NCBI GenBank assembly: GCA_937967425.1
Contig: CALBST010000252.1
Location: forward strand, 1 to 28,371
DNA length: 28,371 nucleotides
From: an uncultured Caulobacteraceae bacterium
GTDB lineage: Bacteria; Pseudomonadota; Alphaproteobacteria; Caulobacterales; TH1-2
Direction of reading: 5' to 3'
Under the pieces are notes generated by a model that was not told where the DNA came from, made no database searches, and worked only from the letters and a program-made list of their open reading frames with translations. This document shows positions 7,548 to 14,994 of the stretch, piece by piece (positions within the stretch are counted from its first letter, which is position 1; each line of letters opens with the position of its first letter). Both the position numbers and the translations under genes were made by a program.

Positions 7548-8873
7548 CTATGCGCACATCCAACGTATCTCCACGCGCAGGCCGCCGAGCGGAGATCGAT
7601 CCAAGGTGAGTTCTCCGCCACTCATCTCGGCAATGTCGCGCGCGATCGCCAAGCCTAATCCGTGACCCATGGAGCTCTCGTCGAGCCGCTTGCCGCGCTC
7701 CGTCACTTCAGCAGCCTGCTTTTCATCCAAGCCCGGCCCATCGTCTTCGATGCGAAGGTAGTGATTGGCGCCGCTGATGTGGACGCACGTTCGAGCAAAT
7801 CGCGCGGCGTTTTCCAGAAGCGGGCCGGCAAGCTCCATGAGCGCGGTCTCGCTGAGAGGGAGAACGACATGCCCCAGGGTGTTTTCGAAAGTCAAATGCT
7901 GCCCCGCCTCCGTCCGCTCCACAACAGAGATGAGTTTGTCAATGACCGGTCCTGAGGGCACATGCATGGCATTCTCTTCAGCAGCGATGCGCGTGCGCGT
8001 AAGTTCGCGCTCTACTGCGCCGCGCGCCGCTTCTATCGCCCGATCGAGACCATCGGCGGCGTCTCCTGCGCCCATGTCGCGCGCGCGCCGGCTTTGGGCG
8101 CCAAGCGCGGCAAGCGGCGTCTTCAAAGAATGGGCAAGATCGCTCGCACGCCGACGCGCCTGCTCCATGTCGCGTTGGCGCGCATCCGCAAGCGCATTGA
8201 TCGCCTGCGCGAGCGGTGCCGCTTCGGTGGGATAGTCTTCCTCCTGCAATCGCGCGCCGGCATGCCCCTGCATGTCTGTGAGTGAAGCGCGCACGTCAGC
8301 GAGCGGCTTGAGCCCAAGCTGTACTTGAACCAACGCGGCCGCCGACAGGACCGCCCAGAGCACGCCAAGAAAGAGAGCGAGGTCGCGCGAGAACTCACCG
8401 CGCGCGGCGGTGACGGCGGCGTGATCGGCGCCCAGCATCACCAGGACAGGAGCACCACGCTCCCCAAACGTGACGCGACGCGCCACGAAGACGAGCTTCT
8501 GTCCAAACGGGCCGGCGACATCCCCCGTGGTCCAATCTGCGGCGCCCACGCTCTCGTTCGGGGCAATGGTTTCATCCCACAACGAGCGAGACCGTAATAC
8601 GACGTCGCCCTGGCTGACTTGCCAATAGAGACCGCTCGACGGGCGCTCGAAAAGCGGATCGAACGGTTCTGGATCGACGCTCAGCGCCCCTTCAGCATTG
8701 CGGGTGAGGCCGGCGACCAATTCGCGGCCATGCTGGATGAGATTGGCTTCCACGCCGCGCTCGACGTGAGCCTCGAACAGATACCCCATCGCCAGCCACG
8801 CCAGGGCAAGCGCCACGAAGATGGCGCCCGCCCCACCCGCGAGCAGACGCCAGCGCAGAGATCGCGCGATCAT
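7548..8873 (-). CDS. Sensor histidine kinase
   Basis: Inner-membrane sensor kinase of 441 aa. It has a membrane segment at about 9-31, a periplasmic sensor region (about 32-163), a second membrane segment (about 164-187), and a DHp domain with the phospho-accepting H248 (DLAHSLKTPL). The ATPase domain shows N355 (LLENAAR), EDDGPGL (376-382) and GHGLGL (403-408). It should phosphorylate the response regulator just upstream; the two genes overlap as ATGA (8870-8873). The organisation resembles PhoQ/QseC-type kinases, but the stimulus cannot be read from sequence. PepSY neighbours suggest an envelope or metal signal. Confidence 0.93.
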   Translation of the reverse strand: MIARSLRWRLLAGGAGAIFVALALAWLAMGYLFEAHVERGVEANLIQHGRELVAGLTRNAEGALSVDPEPFDPLFERPSSGLYWQVSQGDVVLRSRSLWDETIAPNESVGAADWTTGDVAGPFGQKLVFVARRVTFGERGAPVLVMLGADHAAVTAARGEFSRDLALFLGVLWAVLSAAALVQVQLGLKPLADVRASLTDMQGHAGARLQEEDYPTEAAPLAQAINALADARQRDMEQARRRASDLAHSLKTPLAALGAQSRRARDMGAGDAADGLDRAIEAARGAVERELTRTRIAAEENAMHVPSGPVIDKLISVVERTEAGQHLTFENTLGHVVLPLSETALMELAGPLLENAARFARTCVHISGANHYLRIEDDGPGLDEKQAAEVTERGKRLDESSMGHGLGLAIARDIAEMSGGELTLDRSPLGGLRVEIRWMCA

Positions 8874-9529
8874 GTTTCGCTCAACGCATAGCCGAAACCG
8901 CGGCGGGTTTCGATGATGTCGGGGCCGAGCTTGCGGCGGACGCGCGCCACCAGGGCTTCGATAGCATTGGCGTCGGCGCCGCCTTCGATGCCATGCAAAT
9001 GCTCTGCGAGTTCACCAGCCGAGACAACCCGACCGCGCTGGTGCGCGAGGTAGTCGAGCAGACGATATTCCAACGGCGAGACCTTTTGCTGAACGCCGTC
9101 CACCGACACGCTCATGCGCCTCGTATCGAGCGACAATCTTCCCACAGACAAAACCGGCGCCGCATGTCCGCTAGCGCGCCGCACCAGCGCGCGCACGCGT
9201 GCGGTCAGTTCGCCCAATTCGAAGGGCTTTCCAAGGTAGTCGTCAGCGCCCGCTTCAATCCCATCGACCTTTTCGGTCCAGGCCCCGCGCGCCGAGAGAA
9301 TGAGCACGGGAAAAGCGCGCCGTGCGGCGCGCCACTTCCTCAGCACGCTGAGGCCATCGAGCTTGGGCAGCCCCAAATCAAGCACAACGACGTCGAAGTC
9401 CTCGGTGTCCCCAAGAAACCAGGCCGCCTCGCCATCGGCGGCGCGCTCGACCAGGAAGCCCGCTGCCGCCAGCGCCTGCGCCACATCGGCGGCGATGTCG
9501 GCATCGTCTTCAACCAGCAGCACCCGCAT
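8870..9529 (-). CDS. OmpR/PhoB-family response regulator
   Basis: A 219-aa DNA-binding response regulator. The receiver domain has the acidic residues E7/D8/D9, phospho-acceptor D51 (VVLDLGLP) and conserved K101 (LGKPF). The C-terminal winged helix (about 125-219) ends with RRKLG...ETRRGFGYAL, the usual OmpR-family pattern. Its start overlaps the PepSY-gene stop by one base (TGATG at 9531-9527) and its stop overlaps the kinase start. It probably binds the tandem 11-bp repeats at 9890-9911 and regulates both arms of this divergent cluster. Confidence 0.95.
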   Translation of the reverse strand: MRVLLVEDDADIAADVAQALAAAGFLVERAADGEAAWFLGDTEDFDVVVLDLGLPKLDGLSVLRKWRAARRAFPVLILSARGAWTEKVDGIEAGADDYLGKPFELGELTARVRALVRRASGHAAPVLSVGRLSLDTRRMSVSVDGVQQKVSPLEYRLLDYLAHQRGRVVSAGELAEHLHGIEGGADANAIEALVARVRRKLGPDIIETRRGFGYALSET

Positions 9530-9861
9530 CAGTGCTCATCTTCCACGCTAAGGACCGCGCCCATGCGCGCGTCGAGGATCACTTTGCGGACCCGGCCGGT
9601 ACGCGCAAGGATCTCAATTTCATAGACGAGCCGCCCGTGCTCGCGTTCGAGTTCGACCTCCAGGACTTCGCCAGGAACGGCCCGCAGCGCCAGGGGAAGG
9701 ATCTGGGCAAGAGGCAACGCCTCGCCATGCTCATAGGCATCGCGCGCTTCGTCATGGTCCCCGCCGCGGCCACGCCCGCGACCCCGCCGCGCGAACGCGT
9801 CGGCCGGCACAAGCGCGGCCGCGACTGCGGCAAGGACAAAGAGGCGGCGATCGGGGCGCAT
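9529..9861 (-). CDS. Secreted PepSY-domain protein, first gene of the two-component operon
   Basis: A 110-aa protein with an N-terminal signal peptide (about 1-22), a short Arg/Gly-rich linker (RRGRGRGRGG) and one PepSY-like domain (about 48-110). That domain shows the LAQILPLA...GEVLEVELE...YEIEIL...GRVRKVILDARMGAVL pattern. PepSY domains are periplasmic modules often encoded with two-component systems, where they are thought to modulate sensors or peptidases. ATG 9861 is chosen: it starts the signal peptide and has AAGG six bases upstream, although that AAGG overlaps a candidate -10 (TATAAG, 9874-9869). It is co-transcribed with the response regulator and kinase. Confidence 0.85.
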   Translation of the reverse strand: MRPDRRLFVLAAVAAALVPADAFARRGRGRGRGGDHDEARDAYEHGEALPLAQILPLALRAVPGEVLEVELEREHGRLVYEIEILARTGRVRKVILDARMGAVLSVEDEH

Positions 9862-9889
9862 GACTGACCTTATACCCTGCCAGATCGAA

Positions 9890-9930
9890 GCTGACGCGAC
9901 GCTGACAAGACCCGTCACGGGGCTGTCAGC
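9890..9930. promoter_or_regulatory. Tandem 11-bp repeats and inverted repeat between divergent PepSY genes (candidate operator)
   Basis: GCTGACGCGAC (9890-9900) is followed directly by GCTGACAAGAC (9901-9911), matching at nine of eleven positions. GCTGACA (9901-9907) is also reverse-complemented by TGTCAGC (9924-9930). OmpR/PhoB-family regulators bind direct repeats with an 11-bp period. On the minus strand the repeats occupy the -35 position of a candidate promoter whose -10 is TATAAG (9874-9869), a layout typical of activator-dependent promoters. Confidence 0.6.
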
Positions 9931-9993
9931 GGACCCGGCGCAAAAAGGCGCGTGATCCGGCGCTGAACGGGTCATTCACGAGGGAGTCAGTCC

Positions 9994-10302
9994 ATGAAGT
10001 TCCGCACCATCGTCGCCGCCGCCTGCGTTGCACTTTTCACGCCCAGCTTCGCCTTGGCGCAGTCACAACCCTCCGCCCCGCTGTCGTTAAGCGTCATCGA
10101 GCAGCGCCTCGCGGCCGACGGCTTCCGCGTCGTGGAAATCGAGCGCTACCCGAACTCGGTCGAAGTGAAGGGCTACGATCGCGCTGGGGTCTGCATGGAG
10201 ATGCACCTAGAGCCGCGCACAGGCGAAGTGTTGCGGCGCGAGCGCGACGACGATTGCGGCCGCGGCGATGATGATCGCGGCCGGCGCGGTCGTCGCGGCT
10301 AA
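9994..10302 (+). CDS. Small secreted PepSY-like protein with a charged tail
   Basis: A 102-aa protein with a clear signal peptide (MKFRTIVAAACVALF...ALAQ, cleavage near residue 23) and a short PepSY-like domain (LSVIEQRLAADGFRVVEIE...GVCMEMHLEPRTGEVL, about 31-82). The tail is rich in Asp, Arg and Gly (DDCGRGDDDRGRRGRRG) and could bind metal or polyanions. AGGGAG precedes ATG 9994. It is divergent from the PepSY/two-component operon and is the first of three plus-strand genes; both PepSY genes are probably controlled from the shared 132-base gap. Confidence 0.82.
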   Translation: MKFRTIVAAACVALFTPSFALAQSQPSAPLSLSVIEQRLAADGFRVVEIERYPNSVEVKGYDRAGVCMEMHLEPRTGEVLRRERDDDCGRGDDDRGRRGRRG

Positions 10303-10325
10303 GCAAGGATAGCGGGGGAAGTCTC

Positions 10326-11015
10326 ATGCACAGACATGCGATCGCGCTGCTTTGCGCACTCTATGCCACGTCGGCCCGCGCCGAACCGGGCGGCACATCC
10401 ACCGTCTATGGCCCGACGGTCGAACGCGGCGAAAGCGAGCTTGAGTATCGGGGCGCCATTTTCAATGGCGGCGCCTTGGACGGCGCAGTGTTGCATCGCG
10501 CTGAGGCAGGTTACGCCTTCACCGATTGGTGGCGGCCGGCGCTTGTCGTTCAAGCCGCCGACATGCCAGGCGCCTCAGCCGAACTTACGTCCGTGGCGCT
10601 CGAAAACGTGTTCGATTTTACCGCTACGCGGACTTGGCCAGTGCATTTTGGCGGCTATGCCGAATATTCGTTCGGACAGAACGGACGCGACGACGCCGTC
10701 GAGTTTAAGTTGCTGGCGGAGCGGCGCGCCGGACCTTGGACGGCCCGCCTCAACCTGATCGCCGAGCGCCATGTCGGCGATGGCGCCTCCAACGAATGGA
10801 AATACGGCTACGCCGCGCGTGCGATGTGGCGAGCGAATGAGCGTTGGGCGCTTGGTGTTGAGGGCTTTGGCGAGCCGGAAGCGCACGCCCATTATTGGGG
10901 ACCGCGCGCCAGTTTCCGTCTTGGCGAAGCCAGCATCGCGGCGGGCTATCTGGCTGGATTCGATGATGCCCAAGCGGACGGCCAATTCCGCCTCACGCTT
11001 GAACTTAAACGCTGA
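10326..11015 (+). CDS. Secreted protein of unknown family, possibly an outer-membrane beta-barrel
   Basis: A 229-aa protein with a signal peptide (about 1-19, ending SARA). The rest alternates hydrophobic and polar residues with many aromatics at strand ends (for example LEYRGAIF, AGYAFTDWW, FGGYAEYSF, WALGVEGFG). This suits a small beta-barrel. I do not recognise the family. It follows the PepSY gene by 23 bases and precedes the cytochrome b561-like gene by 14, so the three probably form one unit. It could carry a substrate or metal across the outer membrane for that system; this is inference from context. Confidence 0.72.
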   Translation: MHRHAIALLCALYATSARAEPGGTSTVYGPTVERGESELEYRGAIFNGGALDGAVLHRAEAGYAFTDWWRPALVVQAADMPGASAELTSVALENVFDFTATRTWPVHFGGYAEYSFGQNGRDDAVEFKLLAERRAGPWTARLNLIAERHVGDGASNEWKYGYAARAMWRANERWALGVEGFGEPEAHAHYWGPRASFRLGEASIAAGYLAGFDDAQADGQFRLTLELKR

Positions 11016-11029
11016 AGGAGGACGAAGCG

Positions 11030-11785
11030 ATGTCCGTGCAATCAAGTGAACGTGAGGTCCATGTCTGGGATCTGCCCACGCGCCTCTTTCATTGGAGCTT
11101 GCTCGCGCTTGTGCTCATCGCCTGGTTCACCGGCGAGGAAGAAGGCGTTGCGGCGATCGTCCATCGTTATGCAGGCGAGGCCATTGCGGGTCTTATCGTT
11201 TTTCGCGTGATTTGGGGTTTCGTGGGCGGCGAGCACGCGCGCTTCGCCCACTTCGCCACCGGTCCCGCCGCCATCATCGCCCACGTGCGCGATCTCTTCT
11301 CTCTGCGCCCCAAGCGCCATCTCGGTCACAATCCGCTCGGCGGCGTCGCGGTGCTCTTGTTGTTGTCCGTCGTTACAGGCGTCGTGGTCACTGGGCTTTT
11401 CAGCGGTGGTGAAGAAAACGCAGGGCCGTTCGCCGGACTCTCGGGGCTGGAACTGTCAGAGCTTCACGAACTGCTATTCCGCGTGTTGCAAGGCCTAGTG
11501 GTGATCCATGTTCTTGGCGTGATCATGGAATCTGCACTTTCAAAGGATGCATTGCTCCCCGCCATGTTCTCGGGACAAAAGCGCCGCCCAGCCGACGAGC
11601 CTTGCGCCGATGCGCGGCAAGCTGGGGCACTCGCATTGGGCGTGGCACTACTTCTCGGGGTCGTGACGACAATCCTCCTCTTGGTGCAGCCGCCCGTATC
11701 ATCGAATCCGGCATCCGTGATCGAACGCGAACATCACGAGGGCCCCGAAGGCGGGAGCTACGAAGAGCGCGGCAACGATGACTGA
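11030..11785 (+). CDS. Cytochrome b561-like di-haem membrane protein
   Basis: A 251-aa inner-membrane protein of the cytochrome b/b6 (Ni/Fe-hydrogenase b-type subunit-like) group. It opens with the family-typical VWDLPTRLFHW and has four core hydrophobic helices with histidines suited to two b-haems: H21, H45, H146 and H160. A fifth hydrophobic helix (about 198-221) and an acidic C-terminal tail follow. It should move electrons across or within the membrane, probably between quinol and a periplasmic partner. GGAGGA precedes ATG 11030. Co-location with PepSY proteins suggests a redox or metal-reducing role, which is not shown by the sequence. Confidence 0.86.
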   Translation: MSVQSSEREVHVWDLPTRLFHWSLLALVLIAWFTGEEEGVAAIVHRYAGEAIAGLIVFRVIWGFVGGEHARFAHFATGPAAIIAHVRDLFSLRPKRHLGHNPLGGVAVLLLLSVVTGVVVTGLFSGGEENAGPFAGLSGLELSELHELLFRVLQGLVVIHVLGVIMESALSKDALLPAMFSGQKRRPADEPCADARQAGALALGVALLLGVVTTILLLVQPPVSSNPASVIEREHHEGPEGGSYEERGNDD

Positions 11786-11853
11786 AGCCTGCCCGTCGAT
11801 ATACGGATTGGGACGATCTGAGCTCGCGCGTCTCGTTGTGACACTGGATCGCG

Positions 11854-12099
11854 CTAATCCCCGCCATGAACTTCGCGTTCTTTGACGTGGCGCGGAAATT
11901 TCGCCGCATCGCAGAGCCGCCGTAGCGCATCGGCAATATGCGGGCGGCGCAGAGCGTCCGCGACTTCGGGAGACGCGGCGCTGCTTAGCTTGGCGACAAT
12001 GTCCTCGAAAGAGTACTTGCCGGAGCGGGCGAGTTGACCTGCGGCGCCAAGCAGCGCCCCCTCCAATTGACGCTGCTGTTTGGTTCGCGGCGGAGTCAT
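11854..12099 (-). CDS. Small hypothetical protein
   Basis: An 81-aa reading frame with GAGG seven bases before ATG 12099. The sequence is alpha-helical and charged (MTPPRTKQQRQLEGALLGAA...FEDIVAKLSS...ADALRRLCDAAKFPRHV). No domain is recognised. It lies 40 bases downstream of the epoxide-hydrolase-like gene on the same strand and may be its operon partner. It is moderately likely to be real: it has a good ribosome site and no competing frame of better quality. Confidence 0.5.
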   Translation of the reverse strand: MTPPRTKQQRQLEGALLGAAGQLARSGKYSFEDIVAKLSSAASPEVADALRRPHIADALRRLCDAAKFPRHVKEREVHGGD

Positions 12100-12139
12100 G
12101 GCGTGACCTCACAATGCGCAAAGAAAGCCACGAGGATCG

Positions 12140-12514
12140 TCACCCGATCGCGCGCGAGTAGGTCGCCATGTCGAAATAGTCACGCCAGACGGCGATCTTG
12201 CCATCCTTCATCTCAAACACGCCGCAACAGGGCAAATCAACGGCCTTGTCGCCGACCTTCGTGCGATCGATGCGTTCCGCGAAGACGATGTCGCCCACGG
12301 CGGCGATGTTCAGCACTTCCCATTTCGTCGCCGTCCAGTCCTTGAGGAAAGCGCCTATGAAAGGACGCAAACGATCGTGCCCCGCGATGGGCGCCAACGG
12401 CATGTTGTGGTAGACGCCATCCGGGGTGAAAAAGGCTACGAGCTCATTCACGTCGAGCCGCGACCAAGCGGCGATGAAGGCGCGCACGATTGTGACATTG
12501 GCGTTAGCGTCCAT
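12140..12514 (-). CDS. Limonene-1,2-epoxide hydrolase-like / SnoaL-fold protein
   Basis: A 124-aa protein with the NTF2-like cone fold pattern. Residues matching the limonene-epoxide-hydrolase active site are all present: Y and N in VYHNMP, the Arg/Asp pair in ERIDR, and the final Asp in WRDYFD. The family opens epoxides by activating water with an Asp-Arg-Asp triad. The natural substrate cannot be inferred, and SnoaL-like relatives have other roles. AAGG lies ten bases upstream of ATG 12514. The remnant of a TraR/DksA-type gene lies immediately upstream on the same strand. Confidence 0.85.
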   Translation of the reverse strand: MDANANVTIVRAFIAAWSRLDVNELVAFFTPDGVYHNMPLAPIAGHDRLRPFIGAFLKDWTATKWEVLNIAAVGDIVFAERIDRTKVGDKAVDLPCCGVFEMKDGKIAVWRDYFDMATYSRAIG

Positions 12515-12902
12515 GGAATCGATCCTTCATTCTTGAAAACAGCGGAGCGGCGAACCCAAATGAATTCGGGCGGCGCGCGCCCGCGGCGCAGCGCACGCAG
12601 ACAGCGATCGCCAGATCGACCGGAAGAGACGCTGCGGCGCGATCAATTCGCCAAATCTGACACCCCATCCGTATTCGTCGGTCTTGATCCGCTTAAGCGT
12701 CTGCTTGAGGCGACGGCGTCCCGCAGCGCGCCGGGCTTGCGTTGCAGCCGCCATGACCTGCACGTGTGGGGAGTCCATTCTTGAGAGCCGCCCAACTGAT
12801 GTCTGGTCAAGCTCGATTGGTCTGCGATCTTCAGAGATTGTCGAGTTCAGACGGCTGCGTTTGCAGTATGGCGCGAAGTGAGGTTTTGTCGTTGGGTTCC
12901 AT
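12504..12902 (-). pseudogene. TraR/DksA-type zinc-finger protein, decayed remnant
   Basis: Three minus-strand frame pieces line up with the short alphaproteobacterial TraR/DksA family. Piece 1 (12902 to about 12835) reads MEPNDKTSLRAILQTQ... and ends in TGA. Piece 2 (about 12835 to 12626) holds the family core, including IELDQTSVGRLSRMDS, RIKTDEYGWGVRFGE and APQRL. Piece 3 (about 12620 to 12504) supplies the second zinc pair, AVCVRCA. In the first zinc pair both cysteines are replaced (G and F in YGWGVRFGE). Two frame breaks plus lost zinc ligands indicate a dead gene. Intact relatives bind RNA polymerase with ppGpp or act on plasmids. This explains an otherwise gene-free stretch; 12903-13029 holds nothing further that I can recognise. 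Confidence 0.72.
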
Positions 12903-13029
12903 GACGCCGATTTAGTTGTGGCCGCTCTAGCTGCCTCGACCCGAAGGCGCAACGGTCTCGCCGCGTATCGACACTGGTTCGTGTCGGCTGAGGCGCTGCG
13001 CCGGCGCTTGCGTTCAACTGCGGGCGCCA

Positions 13030-13590
13030 TCACGTGTGCTCGAAGCAGATTCGGTCGGCGTCGGCATCCGACAAGGGCGCGTCGAGGAGCGCGCAATGGT
13101 GTCCCCGACGCCCCGAGCGGAAGTGACGGCACGTGCGGCAAACGCCAAACGCGCGCCCGCCGCGCCGTTCGAGCGCTTGCCCGAGAGCCGCTTCGAGCGC
13201 GTGAGCGAGGGCGCCAGCTTCCCCGGAGGCGTCGATGTCGCGGGCGATGTCCTTGGCCATATCGGTCGTCAGCATAGCAGCCCCCTCGGCGGTGAGGCTG
13301 AGTTCAACCGAGCGGCGGTCGCGGGCGTTCATCGCCTTGCGGATCAGGCCTTTGTCTTCGAGCGCGATGAGGGTTTGTGAAACCGTGCCACGTGTCGCGC
13401 CAAGATAGTCGGACAAGGCCGCCGGCGTGCGTGAGAAACGGTTGGCGCGTGAGAGATAGCGCAGCGCCTCCCACTGCGCAGGCGCCAAGCCGCTGACGTG
13501 GCCTTCGGCGCGCATCAGCCGCGCAAGCCTTTCCAGCAGCTGGGCGGCGCGCAGGGCGATAGCAGATGGTAGCGAGTCGCTCTTTTTCAT
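13030..13590 (-). CDS. MarR-family regulator with a four-cysteine C-terminal extension
   Basis: A 186-aa regulator. Residues about 10-140 are a MarR winged helix (LSDYLGATRGTVSQTLIALEDKGL, then the wing DRRSVELSLTAEG). The C-terminal extension carries C151, C154, C166 and C182 (CRTC...HHCALL...ICFEH) with nearby histidines. That spacing suits a bound metal or iron-sulfur cluster, so the protein may sense oxygen, NO or redox state; this is inference. It is divergent from the protoglobin/redoxin pair across 71 bases, and its start codon overlaps the -35 of the likely protoglobin promoter. It therefore probably represses those genes and itself. Confidence 0.88.
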   Translation of the reverse strand: MKKSDSLPSAIALRAAQLLERLARLMRAEGHVSGLAPAQWEALRYLSRANRFSRTPAALSDYLGATRGTVSQTLIALEDKGLIRKAMNARDRRSVELSLTAEGAAMLTTDMAKDIARDIDASGEAGALAHALEAALGQALERRGGRAFGVCRTCRHFRSGRRGHHCALLDAPLSDADADRICFEHT

Positions 13591-13617
13591 TGACTGCCTG
13601 CTTCGACATTATAGTAT
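13590..13617 (+). promoter_or_regulatory. Candidate sigma-70 promoter for the protoglobin operon
   Basis: TTGACT at 13590-13595 and TAGTAT at 13612-13617 are separated by 16 bases, giving a leader of about 38 bases before ATG 13662. The -35 overlaps the start codon of the divergent MarR gene, so a MarR dimer bound here could block both genes. No strong palindrome was found. Confidence 0.4.
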
Positions 13618-13661
13618 GGACTCGATACCAACAGCAACCTGGCTCGAGGAGGCAAGAACCG

Positions 13662-14249
13662 ATGGCATCGATTCCGGGATATCGTTTGGGTGATGCAACA
13701 TTGCCGCAATCGTCTATCTCCACTCAAGAGTTCGCCGAGCTCCAGGGCTCGCTTTTGTTCGGCGAGGAAGATCGCGCGGCGCTGAAACAAGCCGAGACTG
13801 TCGTTGCCGATCAGATCGAGGCGATTCTCGACGTCTGGTATGGCTTCGTGGCGGCGACGCCGCATCTCGTGCGCTACTTTGCGGACGCCAAGACAGGCGA
13901 GCCAATCGGCGCGTATCTGGCCGCGGTGCGCAAACGCTTCGGGCAATGGATTTTGGACACCTGTCGCGCTGAGTTCGACAGCGCCTGGCTCGCCTGGCAA
14001 GACGAGATCGGTCGGCGCCATCATCACAGCGGCAAAAACAAGACGGACGGCGTGAGCGCCGCGCCTCATATCCCGATGCGCCATCTTGTGGCGTTGGTCA
14101 TGCCGATCTCTATCACGATGCGGCCGTTCCTGGCCCAAAAAGGCGCAAGCCCGGCGGACGTCGATAAAATGCATGCGGCCTGGACAAAAGCCGTTCTGCT
14201 GCAGGCCATTCTGTGGTCGAGACCCTATGTCAAGGAAGGCGAGTTTTGA
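13662..14249 (+). CDS. Protoglobin (single-domain globin-coupled-sensor type)
   Basis: A haem protein of 195 aa. The N-terminus IPGYRLGD, the segment ILDVWYGFVAATPHLV (55-70), and EIGRRHHH...KTDG around the probable proximal histidine H120 match the protoglobin family. These proteins bind O2, CO and NO. There is no attached signalling domain, and the length suits a stand-alone protoglobin. ATG 13662 is chosen because GGAGG lies nine bases upstream and it gives the usual N-terminus. Its stop overlaps the TTG start of the redoxin gene. With the cysteine-tailed MarR it suggests a gas- or redox-responsive module. Confidence 0.92.
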   Translation: MASIPGYRLGDATLPQSSISTQEFAELQGSLLFGEEDRAALKQAETVVADQIEAILDVWYGFVAATPHLVRYFADAKTGEPIGAYLAAVRKRFGQWILDTCRAEFDSAWLAWQDEIGRRHHHSGKNKTDGVSAAPHIPMRHLVALVMPISITMRPFLAQKGASPADVDKMHAAWTKAVLLQAILWSRPYVKEGEF

Positions 14250-14815
14250 GCGCTACGCCGAATCCAGCCGATTGGCGCGTTTCGCAATGGTTCAACACGC
14301 CCACGCCGCTGTCGCTCGCGACGTTGCGGGGCCGTGTGGTCATGGTGCTAGCGTTTCAAATGCTTTGCCCAGGCTGTGTCGCGCACGCCTTGCCGCAAGC
14401 ACAGCGGGTGCGTGAGACGTTTGCTGAGAAGGATGTGAGCGTGATCGGCCTCCACACGGTCTTTGAACATCACGACGCCATGACGCCCGCTTCGCTCAAG
14501 GCATTTCTTCACGAGTATCGCATCGGGTTCCCTGTCGGCGTGGATGAGCCAAGTCCGGCAAGCGCCATGCCCAGGACGATGGCCGCCTATGAAATGCGCG
14601 GGACGCCCACTTTATTGATCTATGATCGGGCCGGAGGTCTTCGCCGTCACTATTTTGGCCGTGTCGGCGATCTACAGTTAGGGGCGGACCTCATTAGACT
14701 TGTCGATTCGCAAGTGATGCAGCCGACAACCGTTGAAGCCGCGCACGGCGCGGATCGCTGCAGCGCAACGATGAATTCCGGCATTGCATCACCCGCAGCG
14801 GAACGCAACCCGTGA
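14246..14815 (+). CDS. Thioredoxin-fold redoxin (AhpC/TSA-like) with CPGC
   Basis: A 189-aa thioredoxin-fold protein. It shows LSLATLRGRVVMVLAFQMLCPGC (active-site C41 and C44), IGLHTVFEHHDAM, and the cis-proline region GTPTLLIYDRAGGLRRHYFG. It probably acts as a thiol peroxidase or disulfide reductase in the cytoplasm; no signal peptide is seen. TTG 14246 is chosen: AGGAAGG lies six bases upstream, and the TTGA overlaps the protoglobin stop, implying translational coupling. A GTG further upstream (14213) would run into the protoglobin. The last 30 or so residues are not conserved-looking. Confidence 0.82.
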   Translation: MSATPNPADWRVSQWFNTPTPLSLATLRGRVVMVLAFQMLCPGCVAHALPQAQRVRETFAEKDVSVIGLHTVFEHHDAMTPASLKAFLHEYRIGFPVGVDEPSPASAMPRTMAAYEMRGTPTLLIYDRAGGLRRHYFGRVGDLQLGADLIRLVDSQVMQPTTVEAAHGADRCSATMNSGIASPAAERNP

Positions 14816-14994
14816 AACACAAGGCAACCTCGGCCAGGACCGCCGGCTGCGGCGCAAACTTTCGCGGCATGATGAATCGCGGCTGAGTGGGAAGGCGGGC
14901 GCGGAAGACAAGGACGGGAGAGCGCCGCCAGGCTAAAGCGCGACTTTCTTGAGATGCGCTGCCAATTCGTCCTCCCGTTCTCGGGGAGGTGCAA

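Noticed and set aside
12527..13141. 204-aa minus-strand open frame
   Set aside because: Only its middle part matches anything (the DksA-like remnant). The rest is arginine-rich noise and overlaps the MarR gene end.
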